Shown: positions 1-7,616 of the stretch, one piece after another
Layout of the letters: each line of letters starts with the position of its first letter
How positions within the stretch are numbered: the first letter of the stretch is position 1
Source of the DNA: Hominenteromicrobium mulieris
GTDB taxonomy: Bacteria; Bacillota; Clostridia; Oscillospirales; Acutalibacteraceae
NCBI RefSeq assembly: GCF_020687165.1
Contig: NZ_JAJEQC010000005.1
DNA length: 64,000 nt
Direction: 5' to 3' (one strand)
Position numbers and translations under genes: made by a program
Notes under the pieces: model-generated
What the model was told of the DNA's origin: nothing
The model's database searches: none
What the model saw: only the letters and a program-made list of their open reading frames with translations

Positions 1-890
1 ACGGAGGAATCTTTCGCGAGGAAACGGCCGGCAAGCAGACGTGCGGAATACACGTTGATGCCGTCAATGCGGCTGTCCGGGCGGGCGAAATAAATGTACT
101 CAAAAATGCAGCGTCCCTGCTTTTCGGCGGGAAGGCAGTGCGATTTGTCGGAGAGAATGCCGTTCGGCGTGATGGTGACAATCTCGCCCGGCTCTACGTC
201 GCGGACGAATTCCGCGCCCACGGCGTCAAGCGCACAGGTCTCGCTGGAGAGGAAATACGTGTTGTCGCGCTTGCCGATACATAGGGGCTTGAAGCCATAG
301 GGATCGCGCGCGCCGATCAACTTGCGGGGGGACATGACCGCGAGGGCATAGGCACCCTCAATTTTGTCCATCGTGCGGCTGACGGCCTCCTGCACGTTTT
401 TCGTCTGCACGCGCTCGCGTGCGATGTAGTAGGCGATCGTCTCGGAATCGATGGTCGTCTGGAAAATAGCGCCGCTGTACTTTAGCTTTTCGCGGAGGTC
501 AACGGCATTTGTCAGGTTGCCGTTGTGCGCTACGGCCAGCGTGCCCTTGATATAGTGGATGATGAGCGGCTGCGCGTTTTCGCGGTTGCTCGCGCCGGCG
601 GTGGAGTAGCGCACATGGCCCACGCCGATATTGCCGTGCAGGCGATTGAGACGCTCCTCGTCGAATACCTCGTTTACAAGGCCCATGTCCTTGTAGTAAT
701 CCACCTTGCCTTTGGGGCCCTCGGTGTCGCTGACGGCGATGCCGCAGCTTTCCTGTCCGCGGTGCTGCAAGGCGAATAATCCGTAATAAATGGAAGAAGA
801 AATGTCGTGTCCGTCAAAATCGTATGCGCCGAAAACACCGCATTCCTCGCCGGGCTTGTCCGTTTCAAATGGTGTTCGATCGTAGTTCAT
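1..890 (-). CDS. purF: Amidophosphoribosyltransferase, N-terminal part (3' end outside window)
   Basis: Catalyses the first committed step of purine synthesis, transferring glutamine-derived ammonia to PRPP to give phosphoribosylamine. Reading the minus strand from ATG at 890, the protein opens with a short propeptide ending before Cys17 in GEECGVFG, the N-terminal nucleophile of class II glutamine amidotransferases. It continues with LQHRGQES, GVGHVRYST, AHNGNLTN and DSETIAYYIA, all standard PurF glutaminase-domain motifs, then GARDPYGFKPL. About 296 of the usual ~460-480 residues are present; the PRPP-binding domain lies off the left edge. A GGAGG sits about 13 bases upstream of the start and a strong promoter about 115 bases upstream. 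The identification is firm. Confidence 0.96.
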   Translation of the reverse strand, partial: MNYDRTPFETDKPGEECGVFGAYDFDGHDISSSIYYGLFALQHRGQESCGIAVSDTEGPKGKVDYYKDMGLVNEVFDEERLNRLHGNIGVGHVRYSTAGASNRENAQPLIIHYIKGTLAVAHNGNLTNAVDLREKLKYSGAIFQTTIDSETIAYYIARERVQTKNVQEAVSRTMDKIEGAYALAVMSPRKLIGARDPYGFKPLCIGKRDNTYFLSSETCALDAVGAEFVRDVEPGEIVTITPNGILSDKSHCLPAEKQGRCIFEYIYFARPDSRIDGINVYSARLLAGRFLAKDSS

Positions 891-1003
891 AGAAGTCCCC
901 CGTTCCTCCGCAAACCGCGGTATTCTGCTGTTTGTGTTCAGTTTATCTGCCGAAAATACACAGGCGGCAAACGCCGTGAAAACGTTTCCCGCTTAACAGA
1001 ATT

Positions 1004-1032
1004 ATTATAATCGGATTTTTGTGAAATTGCAA
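1004..1032 (-). promoter_or_regulatory. Sigma-A type promoter for purF
   Basis: On the minus strand a TTGCAA (-35, 1027-1032) and a perfect TATAAT (-10, 1004-1009) are separated by exactly 17 bases. It points at purF and leaves a leader of roughly 105 bases. No purine riboswitch or clear PurR box was recognised in the leader. Confidence 0.75.
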
Positions 1033-1103
1033 TTCTAAGTTTTAAAAACTGCAAATATGTGTAGAGGATGACAAAATCCTTTGACAAACGGCGCGCAAAA
1101 TCG

Positions 1104-1132
1104 TTGAAACAAAAAACAAAATGCGGTATAAT
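1104..1132 (+). promoter_or_regulatory. Sigma-A type promoter for the hydroxyacid dehydrogenase
   Basis: TTGAAA (1104-1109), a 17-base spacer and a perfect TATAAT (1127-1132) face the dehydrogenase gene. The transcript would have a leader of about 155 bases. Confidence 0.75.
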
Positions 1133-1157
1133 AGCAAGCGAAAGAAACGACGAGCCC

Positions 1158-1178
1158 GAACAGTCCGGGGGACTGTTC
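1158..1178 (+). other. Leader hairpin upstream of the dehydrogenase
   Basis: A perfect 9-bp inverted repeat, GAACAGTCC and GGACTGTTC with a 3-base loop, lies about 20 bases after the predicted transcription start. No run of T follows, so it is not a simple terminator. It could be an RNA hairpin in the 5' leader or a repressor site; the sequence does not decide. Confidence 0.4.
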
Positions 1179-1295
1179 AGCCGTAAGAAACCCTATCAAA
1201 GGTTTTTTAAACGGCGGTCAGAAACGGCCGTTAGAAAGAGCCATAACACATTTTTACATGTAGGATAAAAAATGAAAGACAGAAAGGACCTCGCT

Positions 1296-2246
1296 ATGCA
1301 TATCGTTATTTTGGACGGCGGCTCTACAAACCCCGGCGACGTCTCGTGGGCGCCGCTCAGGGCGCTCGGCAGCGTCACCGTGTATGACTCCACTAAGCCC
1401 GAAGAAATCGTGGAGCGCGCAAAGAACGCCGAAGCTGTTATCTTGAACCGCAATGTTATAAGCCGCGAAATCATGCAGAAATTACCGAAGCTGCGCTTTA
1501 TCGGCCTTCTTGCAACGGGATATAATACTGTCGATGTCAAAGCCGCAGGAGAACTGGGCATCACCGTGTGCAATGTGCCGCTTTATTGCGTGGAGACCGT
1601 CGCGCAGCAGGCGTTTGCGCTGCTTTTGGAGCTGTGCAATCACACCGAAAAAATAAGCGCCGCCACCCGCGGCGGCGACTGGGATAAGGCCGAAACGATG
1701 AGCCACAGCACGCACCCGCTGTTTGAGCTGTACGGCAAAACGCTCGGCATCGTCGGCTTCGGACATATCGGGCAGACCGTCGCAAAGCTCGGCGCGGCGC
1801 TCGGCATGAAAATTCTCGTATACAGCCGCACGAAACGGGAGCTGCCCGAGCGTTATCAGTGGGCGGAGCTCGACGCGCTTTTCAAAAATGCCGATGTCGT
1901 CTCGCTGCATTGCCCGCTCACGGACGAGACCCGCGGGCTTGTGAATGCGGAGCGCCTTAACCTGATGAAGCCCACTGCGTTCCTTATCAATACGGCGCGC
2001 GGCGCAGTTGTGGACGAAGCTGCCCTTGCCGAGGCGCTGAATAGTGGCCGCATCGCCGGAGCGGGGCTTGACGTTCTTGTGCACGAGCCGCCGAAAAAGG
2101 ATGACCCGCTGCTCACCGCCCAAAACTGTATCGTCACGCCGCACATCGCGTGGGCGTCTCGAGACGCGCGCGCCCGTCTCATTAAGACTGTCGCCGAGAA
2201 CCTGAAAGCGTTCCGGAACGGCACGCCGCAGAACGTCGTTTCGTGA
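1296..2246 (+). CDS. D-2-hydroxyacid dehydrogenase (hydroxypyruvate/glycerate dehydrogenase type)
   Basis: NAD(P)-dependent interconversion of a 2-keto acid and a D-2-hydroxyacid, most likely hydroxypyruvate and D-glycerate. The Rossmann motif GFGHIGQTVAKLG lies in the middle, followed by the family signature INTARGAVVDEAAL, the HEPP motif with the active-site Glu, and TPHIAWAS with the catalytic His. The length of 316 residues fits the family. ATG at 1296 is chosen over the in-frame ATG at 1272 because AGAAAGGACC lies just upstream of it and the protein then begins MHIVILDGG, the usual first beta strand. It has its own promoter and a terminator behind it. The exact substrate cannot be told from sequence. 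Confidence 0.88.
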   Translation: MHIVILDGGSTNPGDVSWAPLRALGSVTVYDSTKPEEIVERAKNAEAVILNRNVISREIMQKLPKLRFIGLLATGYNTVDVKAAGELGITVCNVPLYCVETVAQQAFALLLELCNHTEKISAATRGGDWDKAETMSHSTHPLFELYGKTLGIVGFGHIGQTVAKLGAALGMKILVYSRTKRELPERYQWAELDALFKNADVVSLHCPLTDETRGLVNAERLNLMKPTAFLINTARGAVVDEAALAEALNSGRIAGAGLDVLVHEPPKKDDPLLTAQNCIVTPHIAWASRDARARLIKTVAENLKAFRNGTPQNVVS

Positions 2247-2307
2247 TTTTACCGCTCTTTTCGCTTTTTGCGGAGACTTCAAAAGCCTTCTGTAAAAAGT
2301 AATGCAG

Positions 2308-2416
2308 AAAAGAGCAAAAGGCGAGAAATGAATCTCGCCTTTTGCTCTCTTTTGGGGAGGAGTTGTATTGAAAAGTCGCGGTAACGTTTACCGCAGAGCT
2401 CGTTGTCATTTGTTAT
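2308..2416 (-). ncRNA. Candidate small RNA opposite the dehydrogenase-rlmD gap
   Basis: A perfect minus-strand promoter (2423-2451) starts a transcript that has no credible reading frame and meets a 16-bp GC-rich hairpin about 70-105 bases later, followed on that strand by a short T run. Between them lies a second hairpin (2378-2394; GCGGTAA and TTACCGC arms, 3-base loop). The layout of promoter, hairpin and terminator with nothing coding is what a small RNA gene looks like. It could instead be a short antisense or leader transcript, or the internal hairpin could be a LacI-type operator. This is inferred from layout only. Confidence 0.4.
2311..2353. terminator. Bidirectional intrinsic terminator
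   Basis: A 16-bp perfect stem (2311-2326 with 2333-2348) with a 6-base loop follows the dehydrogenase gene. TTTT follows at 2350-2353 on the plus strand and a short T run follows on the minus strand, so it can end transcripts from both sides. Confidence 0.8.
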
Positions 2417-2422
2417 GTCTCT

Positions 2423-2451
2423 ATTATAGCGACTGAAATATCGATTGTCAA
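2423..2451 (-). promoter_or_regulatory. Consensus promoter on the minus strand
   Basis: TTGACA (2446-2451) and TATAAT (2423-2428) on the minus strand are exactly 17 bases apart, a perfect sigma-A promoter. No gene follows; it would drive the candidate small RNA. Confidence 0.75.
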
Positions 2452-2644
2452 CGGTTTCTGCAACAATCTCCCTTTTGCTATTGTCGCACAAATCAAAATA
2501 AAAATTTGTGTATACTTTGCACATATAAATTGAACGCGTTCTTCCACATAAGCCGTTTGAAATCGTATCTCACCCTTAAATTACCCGCATGTTCTCTGCT
2601 TTATACATGAAAAAGAGAATTTTGTGTTTGACGGAGGTTTTTCC

Positions 2645-4318
2645 ATGATAAAGAAAAATGATTTGTTTGAAGCGGAGATCACCGCCATGACCGCCGAGGG
2701 CAGCGGTATCTGCCGCGCAGATGGCATGGCCGTGTTTGTGCCCGGTACCGCCGTGGGCGACCGCTGCGTCGTGCGCGTCGTAAAAGTCCTCAAAAAGTAC
2801 GCATTCGGGCGGCTCGAGGAGCTGCTTACGACGTCGCCCGATCGCACCACACCGGATTGTCCCATTGCAGGCCCGTGCGGCGGCTGTGTTTACCGCCACA
2901 TCACGTATGAAGCGGAGCTGAAGATCAAAACGCAGCGTGTCCGCGACGCCTTGGAGCGCATCGGCGGCTTTGAAAATATCCCCATGGAGCCGATCCTCGG
3001 CGCGCCGTCCCGCACGCGCTACCGCAACAAATGCCAGCTGCCCATCGGGCTTTCCAAAAACGGCGAAATGCAGATGGGCTTTTACGCCGTGAATTCCCAC
3101 CGTATCATCGACACGCACACCTGCCTTTTGCAGCCCGAGGTATTTGATCGCGCGGCGGAAGCGTTCCGCGCGTGGCAAAAACTGAGCGGGGAGAGCATCT
3201 ACGATGAAGCGGCGCACAGCGGCGTTTTGCGCCACCTTTACATGCGCTGCGGCGAAAAGAGCGGGGAGGTGCTCGTGTGCATCGTCGCGAACGGCGCAAA
3301 GCTGCACGGGGAAGACTTGCTCGTCAAAATGCTGCGCGAGGCTGTGCCGGAAATTACCGGCATTGTGTTAAACATCAACCGCGAGCGCACAAATGTCGTT
3401 TTGGGTCGCGAGCTGCGCACGCTGTGGGGCAAGCCCACGATCCGCGATACGCTCTGCAGGCTGGAGTTTGAAATTTCGCCCCACGCGTTTTATCAGGTGA
3501 ACCGCACGCAGGCGGAGGCGCTTTACAACAAGGCCGCAGAGTACGCCGGGCTTACAGGTGCGGAAACGCTGCTTGACCTCTACTGCGGCACCGGCACCAT
3601 CGGTCTTTCCATGGCGAGCCGCGCGAAGAAGCTCATCGGCTCGGAGATTATCCCCTCCGCTGTTGAAAATGCCCGCAAAAACGCCGCGCACAACCATGTC
3701 ACGAACGCCGAGTTCCTTTGCGGTGACGCCAAAGACGCCGCGCGCATCCTCTACGAGCGCGGCGAGCGCCCCGATGTCATCGTCATTGATCCTCCGCGCA
3801 AGGGCTGCGATGCCGCCGTTATCACGACCATCGCCGCCATGCGCCCCATGCGCGTCGTCTACGTCTCCTGCGACCCCGCCACCCTCGCCCGCGATTTAAA
3901 GCAGTTTACCGCCGAGGACTATAATATTGAGGCCGTCACCCCCGTCGATATGTTCCCATGTACCGCGCATGTGGAGACGGTAGTTCTTTTATCCCACAAA
4001 AAAGCCGACAGTTATATCCACATTGATGTGGAGTTTGGAGAGGGCGAGGGCAAGATTCCGGTAGATAGTATTGCTAAAAGAGCCGAAGCGTATAAGCCCA
4101 AAGAAAAAGTGACCTACAAAATGATTAAGGAGTACATAGAAGCGAAATACGGCTTCAAGGTACATACCGCATATATCGCAGAGGTAAAGCGAAATTTGGG
4201 ATTGCCGATGTATGATGCTCCTAATGCGGTAGAAGAATTGAAACAGCCGAGGAAACATCCGACACCAGAAAAGGTAGAAGCAATCAAAGATGCACTTCGT
4301 TATTTTGCAGTGATATAA
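2645..4318 (+). CDS. rlmD: 23S rRNA (uracil-C5)-methyltransferase with an element-derived C-terminal tail
   Basis: Methylates a uracil of 23S rRNA using SAM and a [4Fe-4S] cluster. An N-terminal TRAM domain (residues ~1-60) is followed by cluster cysteines in CPIAGPCGGC, SAM-binding LLDLYCGTGTIG, VIDPPRKG, and VSCDP with the catalytic nucleophile Cys409. ATG 2645 follows ACGGAGG. The normal family end is reached at HVETVVLLS (about residue 450). The frame then runs on for about 105 residues in a tail containing TAYIAEVKR and ending ALRYFAVI. A homologous tail ends the serine recombinase at 57048. The change occurs at the proposed att core (3974-3982), so the tail probably came with the ICE. 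The enzyme core is complete and probably active. Confidence 0.93.
   Translation: MIKKNDLFEAEITAMTAEGSGICRADGMAVFVPGTAVGDRCVVRVVKVLKKYAFGRLEELLTTSPDRTTPDCPIAGPCGGCVYRHITYEAELKIKTQRVRDALERIGGFENIPMEPILGAPSRTRYRNKCQLPIGLSKNGEMQMGFYAVNSHRIIDTHTCLLQPEVFDRAAEAFRAWQKLSGESIYDEAAHSGVLRHLYMRCGEKSGEVLVCIVANGAKLHGEDLLVKMLREAVPEITGIVLNINRERTNVVLGRELRTLWGKPTIRDTLCRLEFEISPHAFYQVNRTQAEALYNKAAEYAGLTGAETLLDLYCGTGTIGLSMASRAKKLIGSEIIPSAVENARKNAAHNHVTNAEFLCGDAKDAARILYERGERPDVIVIDPPRKGCDAAVITTIAAMRPMRVVYVSCDPATLARDLKQFTAEDYNIEAVTPVDMFPCTAHVETVVLLSHKKADSYIHIDVEFGEGEGKIPVDSIAKRAEAYKPKEKVTYKMIKEYIEAKYGFKVHTAYIAEVKRNLGLPMYDAPNAVEELKQPRKHPTPEKVEAIKDALRYFAVI
3974..3982 (+). other. Left attachment core (attL) inside rlmD
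   Basis: GAGACGGTA occurs here in rlmD and again at 58689-58697 near the 3' end of the recombinase gene, in the same reading frame (both encode part of VETV). Large serine recombinases cross over at very short identities. The true crossover dinucleotide cannot be set from one integrated copy. Confidence 0.6.
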
Positions 4319-4349
4319 AACTTTACTTACAATCGAATATTTCTTACAT

Positions 4350-4386
4350 AGCCGTTTATTCATTTATTTGAGTAAGCGGCTTTTTT
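4350..4386 (+). terminator. Terminator behind rlmD
   Basis: The arms 4350-4362 and 4369-4381 pair over 13 positions (two G-U pairs) with a 6-base loop, and TTTTTT follows directly. It ends rlmD transcription just inside the element. Confidence 0.8.
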
Positions 4387-4387
4387 C

Positions 4388-4418
4388 ATCCCTATTTTTC
4401 GGAATAGGGATATTTTTT
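4388..4418 (+). terminator. Second terminator before parA
   Basis: A 9-bp perfect stem ATCCCTATT/AATAGGGAT with a 6-base loop is followed by A and a run of six T. With the preceding terminator it shields the element from chromosomal read-through. Confidence 0.7.
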
Positions 4419-4437
4419 GTAGAAGGAGGAGGTTTAT

Positions 4438-5259
4438 TTGAACACGCAAATCATCGCCATCGCCAACCAGAAAGGCGGCGTTGGCAAAACAACAACCTGT
4501 GCGAACTTGGGAATAGGTCTGGCACAGGCCGGAAAGAAAGTGCTTCTGATCGACGGGGACCCACAAGGAAGTCTGACAATCAGCTTGGGAAATCCGCAAC
4601 CGGACAAGCTGCCATTTACACTGTCGGATGCAATGGGCAAAATTCTGATGGATCAGCCTATACGCCCCGGAGAAGGTATTCTGCATCATGCAGAAGGCGT
4701 TGACCTGATGCCTGCGGATATTCAGCTTTCCGGTATGGAGGTTTCTCTGGTAAACGCCATGAGCCGTGAAACGGTTTTACGGCAATATCTGGACACACTG
4801 AAGGGACAATATTCCCATATCCTGATTGACTGTCAGCCCTCGTTGGGGATGCTTACGGTCAATGCGCTGGCGGCTGCGAACAGGATCATAATTCCCGTTC
4901 AGGCAGAGTATCTGCCCGCCAAAGGACTGGAACAGCTTTTATCTACGGTCAGCAAGGTAAAACGGCAGATCAATCCAAAGCTCCAGATTGACGGTATACT
5001 GCTGACGATGGTGGATAACCGCACCAACTTTGCCAAAGAGATTGCTGCTTTGCTGCGGGACACCTATGGAAGTAAAATCAAAGTCTTTGGAACGGAGATT
5101 CCACACTCTGTCCGTGCAAAGGAAATTAGCGCAGAGGGAAAAAGCATTTTCGTCCATGACCCTGGCGGTAAGGTGGCAGAGGGGTATCGAAATCTGACGA
5201 AGGAGGTGTTGAAACTTGAAAAGCAGCGCGAAAAAAGTAGAACTGGCATCGGTAGATGA
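4438..5259 (+). CDS. parA: ParA/Soj family partition ATPase
   Basis: A deviant Walker ATPase that, with ParB, positions DNA during division; in ICEs it helps keep the excised circle. QKGGVGKTTTCANLG near residue 11 is the deviant Walker A box; LIDGDPQGS and LIDCQPSLG follow as switch motifs. Length 273 residues, normal. The start is TTG at 4438, preceded by a strong AGGAGGAGG; no ATG fits. Its 3' end overlaps the parB start by 44 bases, so the two are translationally coupled. Confidence 0.93.
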   Translation: MNTQIIAIANQKGGVGKTTTCANLGIGLAQAGKKVLLIDGDPQGSLTISLGNPQPDKLPFTLSDAMGKILMDQPIRPGEGILHHAEGVDLMPADIQLSGMEVSLVNAMSRETVLRQYLDTLKGQYSHILIDCQPSLGMLTVNALAAANRIIIPVQAEYLPAKGLEQLLSTVSKVKRQINPKLQIDGILLTMVDNRTNFAKEIAALLRDTYGSKIKVFGTEIPHSVRAKEISAEGKSIFVHDPGGKVAEGYRNLTKEVLKLEKQREKSRTGIGR

Positions 5260-6142
5260 TCTGTTTTCTACGGAGGAGAGCCGTGCCGATGCTCAGAGAG
5301 AAAAAGTAGTAGAAATCCCGCTGTCGGAACTGCACCCGTTCAAAGGGCATCCATTCAAAGTCAAGGATGACGAAGCCATGATGGAGACCGCAGACAGTAT
5401 CAAGCAGTATGGCGTTCTGGTTCCGGCGATTGCTCGACCGGACCCGGAGGGCGGTTATGAGCTGGTAGCCGGACACAGGCGGCACAGAGCCAGTGAGCTG
5501 GCAGAAAAGGAGACCATGCCGGTCATTGTTCGGAATTTGGATGATGATGCCGCCACGATCATTATGGTTGACAGCAACCTGCAACGAGAAAGTCTGCTCC
5601 CCAGTGAAAGAGCATTTGCCTACAAGATGAAGCTGGATGCCATGAAACATCAGGGAGAGCGAGTTGATTTAACTTCGTCCCAAGTTGGGACGAAGTTGAG
5701 AGCCGATGAAATATTGGCTCAGCAGGCTGGTTCAAGCAGAAATCAAGTTCAGCGCTATATCCGTCTGACAGAGCTGATTCCTGAATTGATGGATATGGTG
5801 GATGAAAAGAAGATTGCCCTGAACCCTGCCTATGAGCTGTCCTTTCTCAAAAAGGAGGAACAGGTAGACCTGTTGGACGCGATGGACAGCGAACAGGCTA
5901 CCCCTTCTCTTTCTCAAGCTCAGCGGCTCAAAAAATACAGTCAGGAGGGGCATCTGACCCTCGATATGATGCGTGTCATCATGGGTGAGGAAAAGAAAAG
6001 TGATCTGGACCGAGTGACATTTACCTCCGACACTTTGCGGAAATATTTCCCCAAAAGCTATACGCCCCAGCGGATGCAGGAAACCATTATCAAGCTGCTG
6101 GAGGCATGGCAGAAAAAGCGTCAGAGAGACCAGGAACGATGA
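5216..6142 (+). CDS. parB: ParB/Spo0J family partition protein
   Basis: The DNA-binding, CTP-using partner of ParA. The N-terminal ParB domain carries IPLSELHPF, GYELVAGHRRHRA (the GxRRxRA CTP-binding motif) and NLQRESLLPSERAFAY. A helix-turn-helix region follows (AGSSRNQVQRYIRLTEL). Length 308 residues. The start is TTG 5216 after AAGGAGG, inside the end of parA. A perfect 12-bp DNA palindrome sits within the gene (5671-5697), in the codons joining the two domains. The family is certain; the recognised parS site is not known. Confidence 0.92.
   Translation: MKSSAKKVELASVDDLFSTEESRADAQREKVVEIPLSELHPFKGHPFKVKDDEAMMETADSIKQYGVLVPAIARPDPEGGYELVAGHRRHRASELAEKETMPVIVRNLDDDAATIIMVDSNLQRESLLPSERAFAYKMKLDAMKHQGERVDLTSSQVGTKLRADEILAQQAGSSRNQVQRYIRLTELIPELMDMVDEKKIALNPAYELSFLKKEEQVDLLDAMDSEQATPSLSQAQRLKKYSQEGHLTLDMMRVIMGEEKKSDLDRVTFTSDTLRKYFPKSYTPQRMQETIIKLLEAWQKKRQRDQER
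5671..5697. repeat. Perfect palindrome inside parB
   Basis: AACTTCGTCCCA (5671-5682) and TGGGACGAAGTT (5686-5697) form a perfect 12-bp inverted repeat with a 3-base spacer. Its size and symmetry suit a ParB binding site (parS) located within parB, or an mRNA hairpin. No other copy was noticed in the window. Confidence 0.5.
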
Positions 6143-6154
6143 AAGGAGCCGCCT

Positions 6155-6430
6155 ATGAGGGATATTTCAGCCCGTGAGCTGAAAGGACACAACATTCTCG
6201 CCGTAGAGAGGTTTTGGGATAATACCCGCTGGATGATCGAGTTTTCCGTCCTGCGTCCCAGCACTGCTTACGGCAGCCCCGGAGATGAAATGCGGTTGTT
6301 TTTGACTGAGGACGGGTATCAGGCCGCCCTGCAAAGCCAACAGCGCCGGGAGATCAAAATCAAGCGTTACGCTCGTGTGATTGAGGGACATATCCTCGAT
6401 TTCAAACCGGGAAAACGCCGCCGCTCATAA
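6155..6430 (+). CDS. Conserved ICE protein of unknown function (91 aa)
   Basis: No function is recognised. It is a small soluble basic protein with no membrane segment or signal peptide, preceded by AAAGGAG. It is a clear paralogue of the protein at 8386: MRLFLTEDGYQAALQSQ here matches TRLFLSDIGYEKALDSQ there, and FWDNTRWMIEFSVL matches FAENTRHMIIFDVL. It follows parB closely and probably belongs to the same transcript. The two copies flank the replication initiator and antirepressor genes. Confidence 0.75.
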   Translation: MRDISARELKGHNILAVERFWDNTRWMIEFSVLRPSTAYGSPGDEMRLFLTEDGYQAALQSQQRREIKIKRYARVIEGHILDFKPGKRRRS

Positions 6431-6453
6431 ACCCATACAACGAAAGGAAAGGA

Positions 6454-6645
6454 ATGACTATGTGTACGGTAAAGGAAATTCAAGAAGCAATCCGGGAAGA
6501 TTGCAAATCTCAGCATGACATGGATTCAACGGATATTGACCGCGTGATGCAAACACTTCCTTTCGCCCAGGAGGAGCCATTTACAGAGGCGCGTCCCCAA
6601 AAGCCGCTGTTTTGGTTCTATGCAAGAAAATTTGAAAAGCGCTGA
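6454..6645 (+). CDS. Small hypothetical protein (63 aa)
   Basis: Not recognised. An acidic N-terminal half with an HDMDSTDIDRVM stretch is followed by a basic, aromatic C-terminus (LFWFYARKFEKR). GAAAGGAAAGGA lies immediately upstream; ATG 6460, two codons later, is an equally possible start. It ends the parAB group and is followed by a clear terminator. It may be a small regulator. Confidence 0.55.
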   Translation: MTMCTVKEIQEAIREDCKSQHDMDSTDIDRVMQTLPFAQEEPFTEARPQKPLFWFYARKFEKR

Positions 6646-6647
6646 AC

Positions 6648-6683
6648 ACCGCAATTCTTTGAAATGAGGATTGCGGTTTTTTT
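6648..6683 (+). terminator. Terminator ending the parAB transcript
   Basis: ACCGCAAT (6648-6655) pairs with ATTGCGGT (6670-6677), and a run of seven T follows. It separates the partition genes from the replication-initiator-like gene. Confidence 0.75.
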
Positions 6684-6712
6684 GTACCCAAAATTCGGAA
6701 GGAGTGAGGTCG

Positions 6713-7582
6713 ATGGCCGTTTTTCGCATTGAACGGACCCGTGATTATACCGTGATGAGCAATCATCATTTACGAAATGCAAATCTGTCGTTAAAAGCCA
6801 AGGGGCTGCTTTCCATGATGCTGTCTTTGCCAGAGGACTGGAATTACACTACCCGTGGCCTTGCAAAGATCTGTAAGGAAGGCGTGGATGCCATCGGTGC
6901 TGCCCTGCGTGAACTGGAAGGAGCCGGATATATCGTGCGCCATCAGAGACGCGATAAAAGTGGGCGGATTACAGATACCGAGTATGTCATCTATGAACAG
7001 CCCCAGCCAGATATGTCCCAGCCGGATACGGCTTCACCAGATACGGAAAACCCGGATATGGTAAGACCGGATATGGAAAAGCCCGCAGAATTAAATATAG
7101 AGAAATCAAATACAGAAAAATCAATTACTTATGGATCAAGTACCGATTCCATTCCCTTCCGGGAAACAGCGGCGGCAAGACCGCCGGAACGGAAAGGCAG
7201 GGATGCGATGTCTGTCACAGAGATAGAAAATTATCGGGAGTTGATTTTGGAGAATATCGAGTATGACTGCTTGAAGCAGCGTTATCCTCTCTACCTGGAT
7301 GACCTAAATGAGATCGTAGAGCTGTTGGTCGAAACGGTCTGTGCCAAACGAAAGACCACCCGGATCTCTGGGGCAGACTTCCCTCACGAGATCGTGCGTT
7401 CCCGTTTTTTGAAACTGGACAGCTCCCACATCGAGTTTGTCATGGACTGTCTGCAAAAGAATACCACCCAGGTACGCAACATGAAGCAGTACCTGCTTGC
7501 AGTGCTGTTCAATGCGCCTACCACCATGAACAATCACTTCACTTCATTGGTCAACCACGATATGCACGCAGGCGGCTGGTAA
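6713..7582 (+). CDS. Replication initiator-like protein (HTH domain plus DUF6017-type C-terminus)
   Basis: A 289-residue protein with an N-terminal winged-helix domain (AVFRIERTRDYTVMSNHHLR, LSLKAKGLLSMMLSLPEDW, typical of RepA-like initiators on ICEs and plasmids) and a C-terminal helical domain beginning near NYRELILENIEYD, as in DUF6017 proteins of the Tn1549 group. Between them is a flexible linker with repeated PDM/PDT units (about residues 100-125). ATG 6713 follows GGAAGGAGTGAGG. It likely initiates replication of the excised circle, which would explain why the element keeps parAB. The role is inferred from the family, not shown. Confidence 0.8.
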   Translation: MAVFRIERTRDYTVMSNHHLRNANLSLKAKGLLSMMLSLPEDWNYTTRGLAKICKEGVDAIGAALRELEGAGYIVRHQRRDKSGRITDTEYVIYEQPQPDMSQPDTASPDTENPDMVRPDMEKPAELNIEKSNTEKSITYGSSTDSIPFRETAAARPPERKGRDAMSVTEIENYRELILENIEYDCLKQRYPLYLDDLNEIVELLVETVCAKRKTTRISGADFPHEIVRSRFLKLDSSHIEFVMDCLQKNTTQVRNMKQYLLAVLFNAPTTMNNHFTSLVNHDMHAGGW

Positions 7583-7616
7583 AGGCCGCCTTTTATCATG
7601 CAAAAGGAGGCACGAC

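Noticed and set aside
1482..2282. 266-codon minus-strand frame across the dehydrogenase gene
   Set aside because: It is a shadow of a GC-rich gene; the plus-strand dehydrogenase has clear family motifs.
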